A DNA stretch of 64,000 nucleotides. Source: Lentinula raphanica. Taxonomy: Eukaryota > Basidiomycota > Agaricomycetes > Agaricales > Omphalotaceae. The stretch spans positions 1-64,000 of the forward strand of contig JANVFP010000053.1 in the NCBI GenBank assembly GCA_027919835.1. Reading direction: 5' to 3'. Position numbers and translations under genes: made by a program. Positions 23,020 through 33,258 of the stretch are shown in pieces; the first letter of the stretch is position 1; each line of letters begins with the position of its first letter. Under the pieces are notes generated by a model. It saw only the letters and a program-made list of their open reading frames with translations, was not told the origin of the DNA and did not search any database.

Positions 23020-25144
23020 TTACTCCCTCCTCCAGGCTAGTCTCCCCTCCTTGTTCTGATAGGCTGGGAGAATCAGTGTCATAGCCTGTATCCTCTAAAT
23101 ATTCCTGATCGGGTGATTCTTCCATATTTTCATCAATTTCCTGATTGTGTAAGCCAAACTCTTCTCTATATTCATTTCTTCCAAAGATTTCTTCTTCCAA
23201 TGCACAGTCGTCGCAGTAGTATGTGTCTGCTTCTGTGAACTGATTTTCGCACTGGAAACAGAACTCATTGGACATGCCTTCACCCTGGTCAGTAGCAGTG
23301 TCATCATCTTCATTTTGCCCAGGACCCATTTCCTCTACTTCGACAATATTTGTGGTATTGGGTTCATCATCATCTGTGTTGGAGTCTTCCTGCAAGTCTA
23401 CTGTTGTAGAAAGCATGTCATCAATGACTCTGTTTGGACTTGTAGAGCTGTTCCATTGATAACCTTGGGAGTAAGGAGAGGAAGAACGGGAGCCTGCAGA
23501 CTGGTGATGTGAGTCCACAGATGATGACACAGATAAGGCAAATGATGGGGGTGGTTCAGGAGGTGGTGGAGGTCCAGGGACCATGTTACGAGGAGCAGAA
23601 TCCATGGGAAAAGATGAGTTCCCAAAGTTATAGTCCTGATGTCCCCAGAAATGTGATCGGAGACCATTACCATTGCTAAAAACCAGACTCTGCCCAGTGG
23701 GAATGTTGGCATAGCGGTAATCACCTTTTTCCAAGTGATGTAACAGCTTGTCATTTCCAGTTGCCAACTCCTGTATTCCTTTCCGATTCCATTCTCTATT
23801 ACTCTGTTGACTCCATTCATCAGCTTTTTGGAAGAGACCAGGGTCACTAATTGGCTCCATAGCCCTTGGTGGTACTACTGTATGCTGAGCTGTCAGAGTT
23901 TCAATCAGTGACTGCACAACACTGACCCGAGGCTTGGAAATATTCAAATCCTGTGGGTTCTCCAGAGTAGACGCAACAGTCTGGCTAGTTGATCTTGTCG
24001 GAATATTAGTTTCAACCTGCAGAGAATTATGGGACATATCTAAGTTTTGCCTAGGAGAAACCGCAACAGCAGGTTTTTGTTGAACAGGAATTTGATGGTC
24101 AGGATATAGGGTATTTATCTGCTGAACAACCTTGTCAAACTCCAATTTGACATGATCCTGTTGTAAGGCTCTTTGAAGAGGCAAGGGCCGATCCATGTCA
24201 AGCTGAATTACTAGTCTGATCCAATCTTCCTGTAAGCGCTCCGGATGATCCCGTAACCTAATCATCAAAGCCAGTTGACGACACCGGAAAGCTAACAAAT
24301 CAATAGTTACTTCTTCCATAGCATCAACAGTGGATTGTGTTTGTTTGATTAGTATAGGGGCTTCAGAAAATTTCGGAGCAGGTACTGACTGGTTTCCTAC
24401 GTTCCCAGAAGTGCGACAAGCCCAGGGCTGTGCCTGTTTGTTTGGCAAACTAATATGGGGCCATGAGTGTGACTGTGGAGGTAATGGAGTAGCATCTTGC
24501 TTCAATGGTTGCATAGCTCGGGGAACAGCGGGTCGAGAGTCATGAAGTGATGTCATCAAGGGGTAGGACGATAGTTGTGCAGGAGATGACGATCTTTGTG
24601 AGGGCTTCTTGATATCGGAAGAATACTCCCATCCCATATATGCACCACCAGACTTCTTGGGTTGTGACATCGGAGCACGCTGAGGGGAACTTGGGACAGA
24701 CCTCTGTCTCAACTCAAAGTCATAGTGTGATGGTACTGCCACAGACTTTATAGAATAGTTATGTGGTGTAGGAAGATGTAAAGGGGGTGGCTGCCATTGC
24801 CAACCTGAATGGTCCACTGGTGGTATATCAGGTGAAGCAGCCTGATGAGGTCCGGAATAAGTGATATAAGTGTTGGATGGCATAGGCATCATGGAATATA
24901 AAGATTGAGGCCGATGTTGTCCGCCCAACACCTGTTCGGGGTTCCAGGATGATCTAGCATATCCCGGAAGGTATTTGTCAATAATTGTAACAGGAGGTCG
25001 AGTCTCGTCTCCGAACTGGAAGGTTGTCATTGGTTCAACTACCAGGGGAAGACGACGACTTGTATTGAAGTTTGAGACACCTTCTGTCATGATGGAAAGA
25101 AATATATCAAACTGAATTCTCCGTCCAAGGAGTGGTATGAGCAC
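23012..25144 (-). CDS. Gag-like protein with a C-terminal CxxC-CxxC zinc finger (710 aa)
   Basis: A single uninterrupted 710-codon ORF fills the internal region. The N-terminal two thirds is rich in Pro, Ser and Gln. A helical stretch near the middle (TIDLLAFRCRQLALMIRLRD, then WIRLVIQLDMDRPLPLQRAL) could be the capsid-like part. Toward the end an acidic region contains FCFQCENQFTEADTYYCDDC, a CxxC-x11-CxxC zinc ribbon rather than the usual CCHC knuckle. The stop (23012-23014) lies inside the 3' LTR, so the frame also encodes the polypurine tract. An inner Met near 25090 (MTEGVSNFN) is another possible start. A captured host gene is a second possibility. No relative is recognised. Confidence 0.65.
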   Translation of the reverse strand: MLIPLLGRRIQFDIFLSIMTEGVSNFNTSRRLPLVVEPMTTFQFGDETRPPVTIIDKYLPGYARSSWNPEQVLGGQHRPQSLYSMMPMPSNTYITYSGPHQAASPDIPPVDHSGWQWQPPPLHLPTPHNYSIKSVAVPSHYDFELRQRSVPSSPQRAPMSQPKKSGGAYMGWEYSSDIKKPSQRSSSPAQLSSYPLMTSLHDSRPAVPRAMQPLKQDATPLPPQSHSWPHISLPNKQAQPWACRTSGNVGNQSVPAPKFSEAPILIKQTQSTVDAMEEVTIDLLAFRCRQLALMIRLRDHPERLQEDWIRLVIQLDMDRPLPLQRALQQDHVKLEFDKVVQQINTLYPDHQIPVQQKPAVAVSPRQNLDMSHNSLQVETNIPTRSTSQTVASTLENPQDLNISKPRVSVVQSLIETLTAQHTVVPPRAMEPISDPGLFQKADEWSQQSNREWNRKGIQELATGNDKLLHHLEKGDYRYANIPTGQSLVFSNGNGLRSHFWGHQDYNFGNSSFPMDSAPRNMVPGPPPPPEPPPSFALSVSSSVDSHHQSAGSRSSSPYSQGYQWNSSTSPNRVIDDMLSTTVDLQEDSNTDDDEPNTTNIVEVEEMGPGQNEDDDTATDQGEGMSNEFCFQCENQFTEADTYYCDDCALEEEIFGRNEYREEFGLHNQEIDENMEESPDQEYLEDTGYDTDSPSLSEQGGETSLEEGVML
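23020..23036 (-). other. Polypurine tract
   Basis: On the minus strand GGAGGAGGGAGTAA lies directly before the 3' LTR (TGTTATGAAG). This is the expected place for plus-strand priming of an LTR element. Confidence 0.65.
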
Positions 25145-25237
25145 AACTAGGGCAGGAGATCAAGGATGATCAATAACGGATCCTTCGTCCAGAGGGTAGT
25201 ATGAACTTCCCTGGGGGCAGCAAGAGATCGGTTATTA

Positions 25238-26103
25238 TGTTAGGGTGCTCAACGCTCTAACCCTCGACGGCACCACAGACGGAGGCTACGAGCAGTTCGT
25301 CCAAACAAACGTCGTAGACAGCTGCTAAGCAGGGAAGATCTACACCGAAAGGCTGGACTGAAGGATTGTTGTTGTTGTTGTTACACCTAAAGATACACCA
25401 GAGACTAGAGAGAGAGAGTAGAGCAGAAACCAATACCATTGAGGAACCTATGAAAATAACCGATCTGGGGATCAGGTACAAGAATTACATAGGGTTTATA
25501 TAGGTATTTTGTAGGTAAGTATATAAAAGGAAACTGTATTTAAAAGAATGTCGGCTGTGGGACGCGTCACCACGATGATAATCGTGATGACACGCCCCTG
25601 TGCCGGGACGTGCTAACGCGTCGTCACTGTATAACGACGACGCATTATGAATGGCAATGACTCGAAACGACACGAACCGACGTGACTACGCGTCGATCCG
25701 GCTGTTTACGAGTGTAAAAGAGTGAATGTAGAATCAATAGGAAAAGTATCATATGACAGCAGACAAGGAGTCGTCTTGACTTGGCTTGACTTGTCTGCTG
25801 TGCCAGAAGACCCACTAGGTGCCGGAGCTACATGCTAATCCAAAAGGAGGAGTCGAAAGGCTTGGAGAGAGTCGGCGGTACGCGTAAGGAATCCGAATCA
25901 GGAAACTTGAAGGGTAGGAAAGGAAAACTGACGACACGCATAAACGAGTCGACGGCGACGCGATTTAAATAGACGAGGGCCGAACGAGGCCTGGTTGAGC
26001 CTGGGATGTTGAGAGTGGGGGTTGGGAAAGGTGAACAACACAAGATAGGGTGCCGAGGTGAGTATGGTCATCAGGGATGACCAAACGAGGTGTAATGAGC
26101 CGG
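25238..26103 (-). repeat. 5' LTR, truncated to 866 bp
   Basis: A direct repeat of 21364-22229 with identical length. All five substitutions are CpG transitions. The primer-binding site after the LTR is not obvious: the following minus-strand sequence is TAATAACCGATCTCTTG, not a TGG start. Confidence 0.85.
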
Positions 26104-28128
26104 TGTTGCGCGGTTTTTCCGCGCAGGCGTGCAATGATCAAAAAGATCTACTTAGACCGTTGCATAGTATCAATAAGGACTGTAGTGAGCCCGAACTAGC
26201 AGTCAAACTTGTATCAGTATAAGCTAGGATACAGATCCTTTGGCAGGATCAGCCATGAATATCCACTTAGAGCTATTGCTCGCACCCTTGGTCGGGGATC
26301 CTTCAAGAAGGCTGACTACTGGTACGAGCACACCAAGGGAATATCGACTTAGTATCAAGATCTGCCGGATCGGCACAACTGAGTTTGGTACTTGGCTGTG
26401 ATGACGGAAATTTCACTTGATCTAGCAGATCAGACACGATTAGAGCCTATCCGGACGAGTTACCACACGGAAACCCTACGCAAAGTAGCGGAAACCGTCG
26501 GAAACATGATGATCTAGCCTTTCCGTGGCAGTACGGGTGAAACCCGCAGCGGAAACACGCATATGTTCAAGTTCTAAACTGGGATATAGCGTACGCTATG
26601 TACAGCTTTGACCAGCACTCACGGAAACGCGCGGAAACCTACGGAAAACACTTCTGAAGTATTTATCTTCGTTGTCCGCTCCAGAACACCAGGCTATATG
26701 CATACCGTTCGAAAGCTACGGACCAGACCTACCTGATCCGCGAGATCAACCACTGTTACGAGTCTAGCTCATTAACTTGGGGAGACCACTACTATTCCGC
26801 GGAAGCAAATTCGTCGGAAACACTTGAGCAACACAGGCAGGAGCCACTCTGACGAGTTAGGCACCCTAGCATGTGGATGCCGCACAGACCATGGTCGGAA
26901 CTTGCTTGGTCTTCTAGATCTGGCGAAAGTACGACGAAATACGGACAAGTTTCATCTTTTTCTCTGTTTTCCTTACAATTTCCTTGCGTGTTGGTATCGT
27001 TTCAGTCATATTTTACTATTTAAGTGTATATTATCGGACTCCGTCCGTAGAAATAGCTAGATCTACTAGATCAAGGACAAATACGGGTATTGGACTTTTC
27101 GTAGTGTACTTAAAGACCTGTATCCGCACAAATGAAAGAAGTTTCGCGCCCAGATCTCTCTGAACTGGTAATCCTTTTCATCCATACGTGGGAGTAAAGG
27201 CTTCTAAGCCGTACCGGACCTTGCAGATTAAGTGTGTTACTTCATCGCGATAAGCCCGACTTTTGAGTGGTTTGACTTGGTGTCTGTCACTTGCTAGTTG
27301 AAGGTAGACTCCGTTCCGGAGATACAGAGGACTTGGTCTCAGGTTGTGCCGAGTGAACGTGCAGAGTTTTGGTGGCTCTGTTCAAGTTGACACGTAGTGA
27401 TTGGTGATCTGCGTGATCTTCGAGGTTTTACTGAGAATAGTGATCAGTACTGCTTCACCCGGGAGCGGAATCGATTGGTCTACCATAACGTCTGGTACCC
27501 CGTTGCTTTCCGAGCCTAAAAACCCTTATCCGAGTGGAAGCCGCTCAAAACAAACCCTTTAGTCCAGATCTTACGACTGGTATATCCGTGTCACTTCGTT
27601 CTGCTGACCAGTATTGCTGATCTAAAAGATCTTACAAGACTGCGTTCGACTTGAGATATAAGATAGTGCGGAATCTCTGACAACGCCCCACACCTCGCTA
27701 TAAATACGATTTGATTGACGAATCCGTGAAGTCGTACTCTGTGTTAGTGCTAAGTGACCTGTCATAAGGCATTATACTAAGAACCGACTTTATACCTCGT
27801 TATCTGGAGCCCACCGCGAGGGGTGGAATCTATATTTTGGTCGAACTCGAGAGATCTTCTTGATTTCTCAAAACTACTGCCTTTGATCGAATTTATTTGA
27901 TCATTAAAAATAGCTCCAAGAGCTACTCGGACTTCGAAGAACGCGGGCTCAGCAGATTTCTTTGATCCAGCGATACAAGCTTCAGATCAGCGAAAGCGCG
28001 CAACAAAGAAACCCTCTGTACCTGTTTACGATCCGAGAAACCTCGGAAGAGCGAGTACTAGCAATCCAGATAACGGGAGAGCTCCTAGACCATCTTCGGA
28101 ACAACCAGTAACGAAGAGATCTAACGTA
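26104..28128 (+). repeat. 5' LTR and leader of the gypsy element
   Basis: There is no partner LTR, so the inner border cannot be fixed. A TATA box (TATAAATA) lies at 27699-27706, and a primer-binding-like TGGAGCCCACCGCGAGG starts at 27805. These suggest an LTR of about 1.7 kb followed by a leader of about 320 bp to the gag start. The stretch holds no other ORF of note. Confidence 0.5.
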
Positions 28129-29817
28129 GTGCCAGGAAACGGTAGACAAAAGGCAGCTACTGTTGGACCAGATCCGCAATCTAGTTCAGATCCTACATTA
28201 CAACCCGAACCATTTGATTTGATACGACTGTTTTTACCCAACAATATGTCCGAAGTACATAACGGAAATGATCAGGGAGCCGCGGGAGCGAATGCTAACG
28301 CACCAGCAAACCCGGCTGCCCAACAAAAACGACCGGAGGATCAACTCGACATCATAAGGATGCTTGGTCCTCCTGAACTGACTCCTGCGGAACAAGCAGA
28401 GTATAACAATACCAAGTTTCCGCTTACGCACAAAACTGCTATGATCCTGGACTTGGCCAATCCGAGCATGATCCCCGAGTGGGTGAGGTTCTGTTTGAAC
28501 ACGTTCCAGGCTACGGAAGTTACCTCAGAGAAGGTGAAGATGCAAAAGATCTTTTCTTGGATGACCCTTCAGACCAAGCAGGCTCTCGAGCATCTTCCCG
28601 GCGCGCAGGAGGGAAGGGAAGACGCGGACTGTTTCCTGCGTTCCCTGTGTGAAAGATTTCCGGCATCTCTAGGGAGACCAATGGGTTCGAAGAATACGCT
28701 CTTGCAGATCGTACAGAACTATGCTCCTTTGGGTGTCCGGGACGGAGATAGGTTGCTCGGATATTGTCTGTTGATGGAGGTAGAAGCCAATAAGTTGTTG
28801 AAACCGCCTCCGGCGATAGGAAACACGGAATTGGTGTCTCTTTTCCTGTCAGCATTCGATGACGAGTTACGGAAAGCTGTGAACCGTAAGGTTCAACAGC
28901 AGGTACCTGCTTTCCGCGTAGAGAAACGTCGGGTCGATGATCCATATCTGTTCATAGAGTACAAGGAAGCAGCAGAGGCCGTAGCAAGGCACCCACCCTT
29001 GGAATCGTTGTACCGTACGGTTACAAGTCGGGATGGTGTGGTCTTCAATGCGGAAACCCATTCAAGAGGAGGCGTGTACGTTCCGATTGGTGGTCCTCCG
29101 GTGATCAAAGAAGAAGTACCGGATCTCTCGCATTTCTTCCGGTCTCCAGCTAAGCCCGTTGAAGTGAAACGAGAAGCTTCCGAGGAAACGGAAAGAGCAC
29201 TAGCTGCAAATCGGGACCAGTACAGTGTGTTGGTCAAAGATTTGGGAGCACTTAAGGCTACCTACAAAGAGGAACTTGAGACGTTGGCTCAAATGCTGGC
29301 TAACATCAAGACCGGAAATGTTCAACCTGCGCAACGGGCGCAGCCCCATACTGTCGCTTCTGGTAGTGGTAATCCCGGAAACAGTGGGCCTCCCCGCGGA
29401 ATCATTAACACGAATCCGAATAATGCACCAGGTCAAAGGTCTGAGATGTTGTGTTTCCTGTGTCGGGAACCGAATCATATGATGCAAAGCTGTCCAATGT
29501 TCTTGGAACTCTTAGGGAAAGGTTGGATTATGCGTGATCCGCAAGATCCAAAGCGTCTTAAGTTGAAGGATGGGTCTCCGCTACCGAATAACTTCGGAAG
29601 TGAGAGTAGATACCAAAAGATCATGAAATATGGTCAGGCCAAAGGATGGCCCGAAGTTTCGACGATGATGAACGAGATGATCCCGGACAATGAGGATTAC
29701 TCGGAACAGTTGGCCGGATCCCCAGCTTGGATGGTCATTGCCAATCTGGCGGAGATGGTGCAAGGGAGATCTAGCAATGGTGTGGCTACGGTGTACACGA
29801 ACGAGTCGGGAAACTGA
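28129..29817 (+). CDS. Gag polyprotein (562 aa)
   Basis: Starts at 28129 (MPGNGRQKAATVG). The central part contains a retrotransposon capsid-like region (NPSMIPEWVRFCLNTFQATE, then KQALEHLPGAQEGRE and DRLLGYCLLMEVEANKLL). A CCHC zinc knuckle, CFLCREPNHMMQSC, lies at about residues 440-454 with C-x2-C-x4-H-x4-C spacing. The frame ends ESGN-stop. The last sense codons are GGA AAC, forming the heptamer GGGAAAC directly before the stop, so a share of ribosomes could enter the protease frame. The structural role (particle assembly, RNA packaging) is known for the family. The ORF appears intact. Confidence 0.85.
   Translation: MPGNGRQKAATVGPDPQSSSDPTLQPEPFDLIRLFLPNNMSEVHNGNDQGAAGANANAPANPAAQQKRPEDQLDIIRMLGPPELTPAEQAEYNNTKFPLTHKTAMILDLANPSMIPEWVRFCLNTFQATEVTSEKVKMQKIFSWMTLQTKQALEHLPGAQEGREDADCFLRSLCERFPASLGRPMGSKNTLLQIVQNYAPLGVRDGDRLLGYCLLMEVEANKLLKPPPAIGNTELVSLFLSAFDDELRKAVNRKVQQQVPAFRVEKRRVDDPYLFIEYKEAAEAVARHPPLESLYRTVTSRDGVVFNAETHSRGGVYVPIGGPPVIKEEVPDLSHFFRSPAKPVEVKREASEETERALAANRDQYSVLVKDLGALKATYKEELETLAQMLANIKTGNVQPAQRAQPHTVASGSGNPGNSGPPRGIINTNPNNAPGQRSEMLCFLCREPNHMMQSCPMFLELLGKGWIMRDPQDPKRLKLKDGSPLPNNFGSESRYQKIMKYGQAKGWPEVSTMMNEMIPDNEDYSEQLAGSPAWMVIANLAEMVQGRSSNGVATVYTNESGN
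29808..29814 (+). promoter_or_regulatory. -1 frameshift heptamer GGGAAAC at the gag stop
   Basis: In the gag frame it reads TCG GGA AAC TGA, i.e. G GGA AAC (X XXY YYZ) with the stop next. A -1 slip continues CTG AGG AAT CCA ATG into the protease frame without a stop. A perfect 7-bp stem (TGAGTTG at 29831-29837 with CAACTCA at 29875-29881) lies downstream, although its spacing is long (16 nt). Confidence 0.65.
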
Positions 29818-29825
29818 GGAATCCA

Positions 29826-31304
29826 ATGATTGAGTTGACCTCTGGGCCAAGGACACGGTCTCAGCAACAGGCAACAACTCATGAGGGTGCCCCAAAGCCT
29901 AACTCACCAAAAGCAATACCTGCCGTCAAGAATAAACGCTTTGACGGGGTGCATATACCCATAGATCGAAATAACCCTAGTAAAAACAAAACATCCGAAA
30001 AACCGAAGTCCAATCCGGACAATTCTACGCCTAATCATGACCGATCTGCTGGATCAGACCCCGATTCTTCTCAATCACTGAGGGAAGCTGCTTTGGAAAG
30101 GATACAGTCAGTGACCATTGACGATTTAACGGATGAGAGTGCTTTAGGCTCGGGACGCGAGCCTGATCAGACAGATCAACGGAAATCGAAGCAAGTACGA
30201 TTCCGCGATCCGTCACCTCCTCGTACGGAAAATCCGAGAAGACCATTTGATGATGTTCAGCCCAGAGAAGTTACACCTCACCCTCGAAATCAACCAAAGC
30301 CGGAAAAGGTACCTGAATCTAAGGGATCTTCGAAGGCACCAAAATACAGGCTGCAGAATGAACTGTTCACGCCTGGTCTAGAGGAAGAGCTTGCTGACCG
30401 GATAGTGCGAAAGACGATTGAATTGACTTCTTCCGAAGCTTTACAGCTTTCGGGGAAGATCAGGCAGATCGTAGCACGAAAGATACGGAATAAGCGAGTA
30501 CTTCCGCAAGATCGAAAGAAAATGCTGCTGAACTTGGCTGATCAACAAGATCTAGCTACGGAAACACTTTCAAATGATGATTCCGAAGACGAACAAGTCA
30601 TTTCCGTGGATGATCTAGCATTACCCGAAGCTTGGGCTTTTGAAAGATTATCTGAGGATCGGGATGGGATGAAAGCAGGAGCGTTTGTTCAAGTAGATCC
30701 AGTAGAATCATTCTTAAGTGATGTCGACGAGAATGATGAACGACGAGATATGACCATAGTTGCTACCATAGGCAATGGTCTCCGTGCAGTGTGGCCTGTT
30801 GTGAATGATCGGGAAGATCTCGAAGTAGAGAACCTCCTGGACTCAGGATCACAGATAGTCGCAATCGACATGAGCGTGGCGTTAGGCTTAGGTCTAGGTT
30901 GGGATCCCGGAATCACCATACAGATGCAAAATGTACATGGCGGGATCGCGCGGACCAAAGGTTTAGCCCGAAATGTGCCCTTTCGATTTGGACCAGTCAC
31001 AGTGTATTTGCAGTTACATGTTCAAGAAAAGGCTCCCTTCGAAATACTGTTGGGACGTCCGTTTGATGTGTTAACTGAGAGTGTCATTCAGACATTTGGA
31101 TCGGGTGATCAGGAACTTACGATTACGGATCCGAATACTGGAAAACGGTATACCATGGGTACATATCCGAAAGGACATGGACCGAGAGCACCAAGAAAGG
31201 TGGTGGAACGAAAAGTATCACAGCCAACTCAACAGTTGCAACCCGAATCAAGACGGGAAGACACTCACGAGGAGGCAGAGAAAGTTCCGCAACCAAATTT
31301 TTGA
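29826..31304 (+). CDS. Aspartic protease ORF (492 aa)
   Basis: A long charged linker rich in Ser, Pro, Lys and Asp precedes a retropepsin-type domain. Its catalytic motif is NLLDSGSQIVAIDMS (Asp at about residue 339). The flap region QMQNVHGGIARTKGL and the FEILLGRPFDVL motif (about residue 405) follow. The frame is -1 relative to gag and the first ATG is 9 nt after the gag stop. The protein is therefore probably made as a gag fusion by frameshifting, with reinitiation at 29826 the alternative. It ends QPNF-stop, where CCA AAT TTT TGA contains a second heptamer. The protease matures the polyprotein. Confidence 0.8.
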   Translation: MIELTSGPRTRSQQQATTHEGAPKPNSPKAIPAVKNKRFDGVHIPIDRNNPSKNKTSEKPKSNPDNSTPNHDRSAGSDPDSSQSLREAALERIQSVTIDDLTDESALGSGREPDQTDQRKSKQVRFRDPSPPRTENPRRPFDDVQPREVTPHPRNQPKPEKVPESKGSSKAPKYRLQNELFTPGLEEELADRIVRKTIELTSSEALQLSGKIRQIVARKIRNKRVLPQDRKKMLLNLADQQDLATETLSNDDSEDEQVISVDDLALPEAWAFERLSEDRDGMKAGAFVQVDPVESFLSDVDENDERRDMTIVATIGNGLRAVWPVVNDREDLEVENLLDSGSQIVAIDMSVALGLGLGWDPGITIQMQNVHGGIARTKGLARNVPFRFGPVTVYLQLHVQEKAPFEILLGRPFDVLTESVIQTFGSGDQELTITDPNTGKRYTMGTYPKGHGPRAPRKVVERKVSQPTQQLQPESRREDTHEEAEKVPQPNF

Positions 31305-31340
31305 ATAACCTCTGGGATCTGAGTAGCGACCAGGGAGAGG
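31295..31340 (+). promoter_or_regulatory. -1 frameshift signal (AAATTTT plus stem-loop) at the protease stop
   Basis: The protease frame reads CCA AAT TTT TGA; A AAT TTT at 31295-31301 is a canonical X XXY YYZ heptamer. Slipping -1 gives TTG AAT AAC CTC, exactly the start of the reverse transcriptase frame, which has no ATG there. Seven nt downstream, CCTCT (31309-31313) can pair with AGAGG (31336-31340). Confidence 0.65.
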
Positions 31341-33258
31341 TAGAAATCGCTCTTAGTGGGTACTGGGATGCTCAAGCGGAGGAAGTGGTTATCGAGTCGA
31401 ATCAGGTGAAACGAGGTACCTTCTCAGATGAAGAATTAGCGGACGTGTATGTACAGTGCTGTCTGCCAACGATCGAGAAGTCGCACCCCGGAATTGCCGA
31501 AACCATATCACTATACCTGAACAAAGGTGTAGATCATCAACAAAATCGTGTGATCAACCCATGGAAGGAAGGATTTAGAGCTGATCCGACCGTTGAGGAC
31601 CTGAAGGAGACCTTTTACCAGTCCATGACAAAGGACGTTAGGTGGAAAGACTTACACGGGTTAACTCGTCCATATGATAACACGGAAGATCTACCAGATC
31701 AAGGAGATCAAACAAAAGATGCGGAATTGTCTTCAATGACCCAAGATTTGGAGGCTGCGATGCATCGTGTTAGGCTCTGGGAACTCAAGAACGAGACGAT
31801 TGACCAGCATACATGCGCATATAATGATGTGTTTTTGCCAGATCAGCCAGTTTCGGTCTTCGGTTCTCGAAAATATAAGCCTGTAGCGGTGAAAGTTCGC
31901 CCTGTCAAGGCTGATTTACCGGAAGAATTCCGTGTGCGGAGACACATTTACGGGGATCCTTTGGCTGATCTACCAGATCTACCAACTCATCCTCCGGAAT
32001 TCACGCCGGGTATTCGGTATACGCAAGAACGGAAAGAGATCATCGAGAAAAACCATGCGGAAGGTTTCCTTACGGACGAGGAAATGAAGCTAGTTCATCA
32101 TATGATGAAGTTGCAGGAAATGGGTTTTGCTTGGGAAGCTTCCGAGGGCGGAACATTCAGAGAGGACTTCTTTCCTCCCGTGAAAATTCCGGTCATACCT
32201 CATGAGCCCTGGGTCGAACGAAATATTCCAATTCCTCCTGGAATCTTCGAAAAGGTTTGTAAGATCATCAAGGATAAGATTGATGCTGGAGTTTATGAAC
32301 CATCTTGCTCGAGTTATCGTTCAAAATGGTTTTGTGTGGTCAAGAAGGACGGAACGAGTCTTCGTTTAGTACATAGTTTGGAACCATTGAACAAGGTGAC
32401 CATTCAACACTCCGGGATTCCTCCTGCTACCGCGGATATTGCTCGTCATTTTGCGGGTCGTGCCTGTGGTGGTTTGTTGGATATCTATGTGGGTTATGAT
32501 GAACGACCACTCGATGTTAGTTCGCGAGATCTAACGACATTCCAAACTCCGTACGGACCACACCGTCTCGTAAAGTTGCCTATGGGTTGGACGAACTCTG
32601 TTCCGATATTCCATGACGATGTAACTTACATGATGCGAGATGAAATTCCGGAATATACGATTCCTTACGTCGATGATGTTCCTATCAGAGGCCCCGGGAC
32701 TCGTTATGAATTACCGGGTGGCGGATACGAAACTATCCCTGAAAACCCTTTGATCAGACGATTTGTCTGGGAGCATCTACAAAATGTGAACCGAATCATT
32801 CAGCGGATGCGGTATTGCGGCGGAACCTTCTCGGGACCTAAAGCATTCCTGTGTTGCGCTGAAACAGTAGTGGTTGGACACCGTTGCACGTACGAAGGAC
32901 AGAAACCGGAAGATAGAATCGCAACTACGGTTCTAACTTGGCCTCCGTGCTCTTCTAAGACACAGGTCCGAGCCTTTCTGGGAACTGTTGGTCAGCTCCG
33001 GATGTTCATTCACAATTACGCTAAGAAAGCCTCACCTTTGACCAAATTAACGGCGAATATTCCGTTTGAGTGGAAGGATGAGCATGTCATAGCCATGGAC
33101 CTGTTGAAAGACGGAGTCCGTAATGCACCAGCCTTAAGAGTCATAGTATATGACTGGGAAACACACTTAGCAGTGGATAGTTCTTACATGGGTACGGGAT
33201 TTTACATCTATCAGATTGATCCTGTAGATCAGACCACTGGCAGGGAACTGATATATAT
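31301..33258 (+). pseudogene. Reverse transcriptase with truncated RNase H
   Basis: The frame is open from 31301 (TTG, the frameshift entry) to a stop at 33316. About 280 residues of spacer precede the RT domain. The domain reads WVERNIPIPPGIFEKV, KWFCVVKKDGTSLRLVHSL, then GGLLDIYVGYDERPLDVSSR (first catalytic Asp), TPYGPHRLVKLPMGWTNSV and IPYVDDVPIRG (YVDD at about residues 456-459). The RNase H region begins with ETHLAVDSSYMGTGFYIYQI. It loses family similarity after GRELIYM, near 33258. The rest of RNase H and the integrase are absent, so the element cannot complete retrotransposition alone. The codons after 33258 belong to flanking sequence. Confidence 0.8.

Larger units (their letters stand above)
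21364..26103 (-). mobile_element. Gag-only LTR retrotransposon, 5' LTR truncated
   Basis: Two direct repeats (21364-23019 and 25238-26103) flank an internal region with one minus-strand ORF. There is no protease, integrase or reverse transcriptase, so the element is non-autonomous. Orientation follows from the ORF, which starts 94 nt inside the right LTR, and from a polypurine tract beside the left LTR. The right LTR stops after 866 bp at 26103, where the gypsy element begins. The sequence that should continue the LTR (AGGATGACGG) is not found further right. Confidence 0.75.
26104..33258 (+). mobile_element. Ty3/gypsy LTR retrotransposon, 3' truncated
   Basis: It begins TGTTGCGCGG at the break in the previous LTR and carries leader, gag, protease and reverse transcriptase in order. 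The match to the element ends near 33258, within the start of RNase H. Integrase and the 3' LTR are missing. Two -1 frameshift heptamers link the ORFs. Confidence 0.8.

Noticed and set aside
21364..26103. RIP as the cause of the LTR differences
   Set aside because: The changes are at CpG in several contexts, few in number and without CpA bias; plain CpG deamination fits better.
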